Shown here: positions 5,970 through 7,134 of the stretch, one piece after another
Numbering within the stretch: position 1 is the first letter of the stretch
Layout of the letters: each line of letters opens with the position of its first letter
Assembly (NCBI GenBank): GCA_012728535.1
Contig: JAAYEX010000046.1
Coordinates: forward strand, 1-7,134
DNA from: Clostridiaceae bacterium
Lineage (GTDB): Bacteria > Bacillota > Clostridia > Saccharofermentanales > DTU023
DNA: 7,134 nucleotides
Direction: 5' to 3'
Notes under the pieces: model-generated
Told to the model about the DNA's origin: nothing
The model's database searches: none
Seen by the model: only the letters and a program-made list of their open reading frames with translations
Made by a program: the position numbers and the translations under genes

Positions 5970-7134
5970 ATGACTTTTACACACCTGCATCTTCATACTG
6001 AGTACAGTTTGCTCGACGGTGCTATTCGCATCGCTGATCTGCCGGCGCGCTTAAAAGAACTGGGCATGGATGCCTGTGCCATAACCGATCACGGAGCCAT
6101 GTACGGAATTCTTGATTTTTACCGCAGCATGCGAAAAGAAGGCCTCAAGCCAATTATCGGTTGTGAAGTTTATGTGGCACCGAGAAATCATGATGATAAA
6201 GATGCCGCTTTTGACCGCGATCCATATCATCTGATCCTTCTGGCGGAGAACAACCGGGGTTACCATAATCTAATCAAGTTGGTATCGAAAGGCTTTATCG
6301 ACGGATTCTACTACAGACCACGCGTAGACCGTGCCTTGCTGGAAGAATATCATGAGGGTTTGATCGCTCTTACTGCCTGCCTCTCAGGTGAAGTACCGCG
6401 AAAGATTATGCGGGGACAGCTCGAAGAGGCCAGGGCTACAGCCCTTTATTATAAAGAACTGTTCGGTGCTGACAATTACTTTTTCGAAGTCCAGGACAAC
6501 AAAATCCCTGAACAAAACGAAGTAAACTCGCAGTTGATCCGATTGTCAAAAGAACTGGATATTCCCTTGCTGGCAACTAATGACTGTCATTACCTTAATA
6601 AGGGCGATGATTTCGCGCATGAAGTTCTGCTTTGCATGCAGACAGGGAAAAAGATGACTGACCCTGATCGTATGCGCATGAATTCAGATAGTTTCTACCT
6701 CCGTTCTACGGAAGAAATGGCTGCCTCGTTTTCACATATTCCCGAAGCAGTAACCAACACGGTGAAAATAGCGGAACGTTGTAATGTTGAGCTTGAATTC
6801 GGTCAGATTTCTCTGCCGCATTTTGACACAGGCTCAGACGAAAATGGCCGTGAAATGCTGGAACGTCTTTGTCGGGAGGGTTTGGAAAAACGCTTGCAAA
6901 GACGACCTACCGATATCCCACGCACGGATTATGAAGAGCGGTTAAAGCGTGAAATAAATGTAATTTCCAGCATGGGTTTTGTTGATTACTTCCTGATTGT
7001 CTGGGACTTTGTGCGTTTCGCCCGCGAACAAGGCATTGCAGTCGGACCCGGACGAGGTTCCGGAGCCGGTTCTCTGGCAGCCTATACACTCTTTATAACT
7101 GACCTTGATCCTCTGAAGTATGACCTCTTGTTTG
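5970..7134 (+). CDS. dnaE: DNA polymerase III alpha subunit DnaE (N-terminal part, 3' end outside window)
   Basis: DnaE is a family C DNA polymerase that copies DNA at the replication fork or extends primers and bypasses lesions, depending on whether the cell also has PolC. The frame stays open for 388 codons to the window edge; a full DnaE has about 1,100-1,200 residues. The N-terminal PHP domain (about 1-210) has its metal-ligand motifs: HLHTEYSLLDG from His7 (His7, His9, Asp16), TDHG with His41, GCEVYV with Glu66, TACLSGE with Cys137, and TNDCHY with Asp205 and His207. The first polymerase (palm) motif is GPGRGSGAGS at 359-368, usually GRGSAAGS, followed by ITDLDPLKYDLLF. The catalytic aspartates lie beyond the window. 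ATG 5970 is chosen because DnaE proteins normally begin a few residues before HLHxHTEYS; an in-frame TAA at 5961-5963 leaves only CTG 5967 as an alternative. There is no clear Shine-Dalgarno site, and the upstream stop is 6 bases away, which suggests translational coupling. Confidence 0.96.
   Translation, partial: MTFTHLHLHTEYSLLDGAIRIADLPARLKELGMDACAITDHGAMYGILDFYRSMRKEGLKPIIGCEVYVAPRNHDDKDAAFDRDPYHLILLAENNRGYHNLIKLVSKGFIDGFYYRPRVDRALLEEYHEGLIALTACLSGEVPRKIMRGQLEEARATALYYKELFGADNYFFEVQDNKIPEQNEVNSQLIRLSKELDIPLLATNDCHYLNKGDDFAHEVLLCMQTGKKMTDPDRMRMNSDSFYLRSTEEMAASFSHIPEAVTNTVKIAERCNVELEFGQISLPHFDTGSDENGREMLERLCREGLEKRLQRRPTDIPRTDYEERLKREINVISSMGFVDYFLIVWDFVRFAREQGIAVGPGRGSGAGSLAAYTLFITDLDPLKYDLLF

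Overview
The window looks like core chromosome of a Gram-positive, Firmicutes-type (Bacillota) bacterium, probably an anaerobic Clostridia-like lineage. The clues are strong AAGGAG-type Shine-Dalgarno sites, a TTGAAA-17-TATAAT promoter, a Cys-anchored lipoprotein without an outer-membrane context, a family 4 uracil-DNA glycosylase, a phospho-sugar mutase of the roughly 580-residue PgcA type, and a DnaE with a metal-binding PHP domain. The placement rests on gene character alone; no 16S or species marker is present.

Layout: (1) Bases 1-711 hold the C-terminal half of lysS (class II lysyl-tRNA synthetase), followed by a strong stem-loop terminator at 734-773 that probably works in both directions. 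(2) Bases 796-1227, on the minus strand, encode a small lipoprotein with one FMN-binding domain and an SGAT flavin-attachment motif, driven by its own promoter at 1264-1292. (3) From 1367 to the right edge all genes are on the plus strand: a family 4 uracil-DNA glycosylase, uvrB, a phosphoglucomutase/phosphomannomutase, and the 5' part of dnaE (388 codons, cut by the window edge). Gaps are 67, 114 and 6 bp with no convincing terminator between genes, so co-transcription is plausible. No gene-free stretch exceeds 300 bp.

How the genes fit together: the plus-strand group joins base excision repair (UDG), nucleotide excision repair (UvrB) and a replicative/repair polymerase (DnaE), with a sugar-phosphate mutase between uvrB and dnaE. 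The flavolipoprotein is a separate, divergently transcribed unit that probably carries electrons on the outer face of the membrane.

I found no mobile element, CRISPR array, RNA gene or clearly new multi-gene system. The points most worth checking are the flavinylated lipoprotein, a uracil-DNA glycosylase that lacks a Shine-Dalgarno site and may be leaderless, a dnaE start that appears translationally coupled to the sugar mutase, and a dyad plus an overlapping mini-ORF at the uvrB start.
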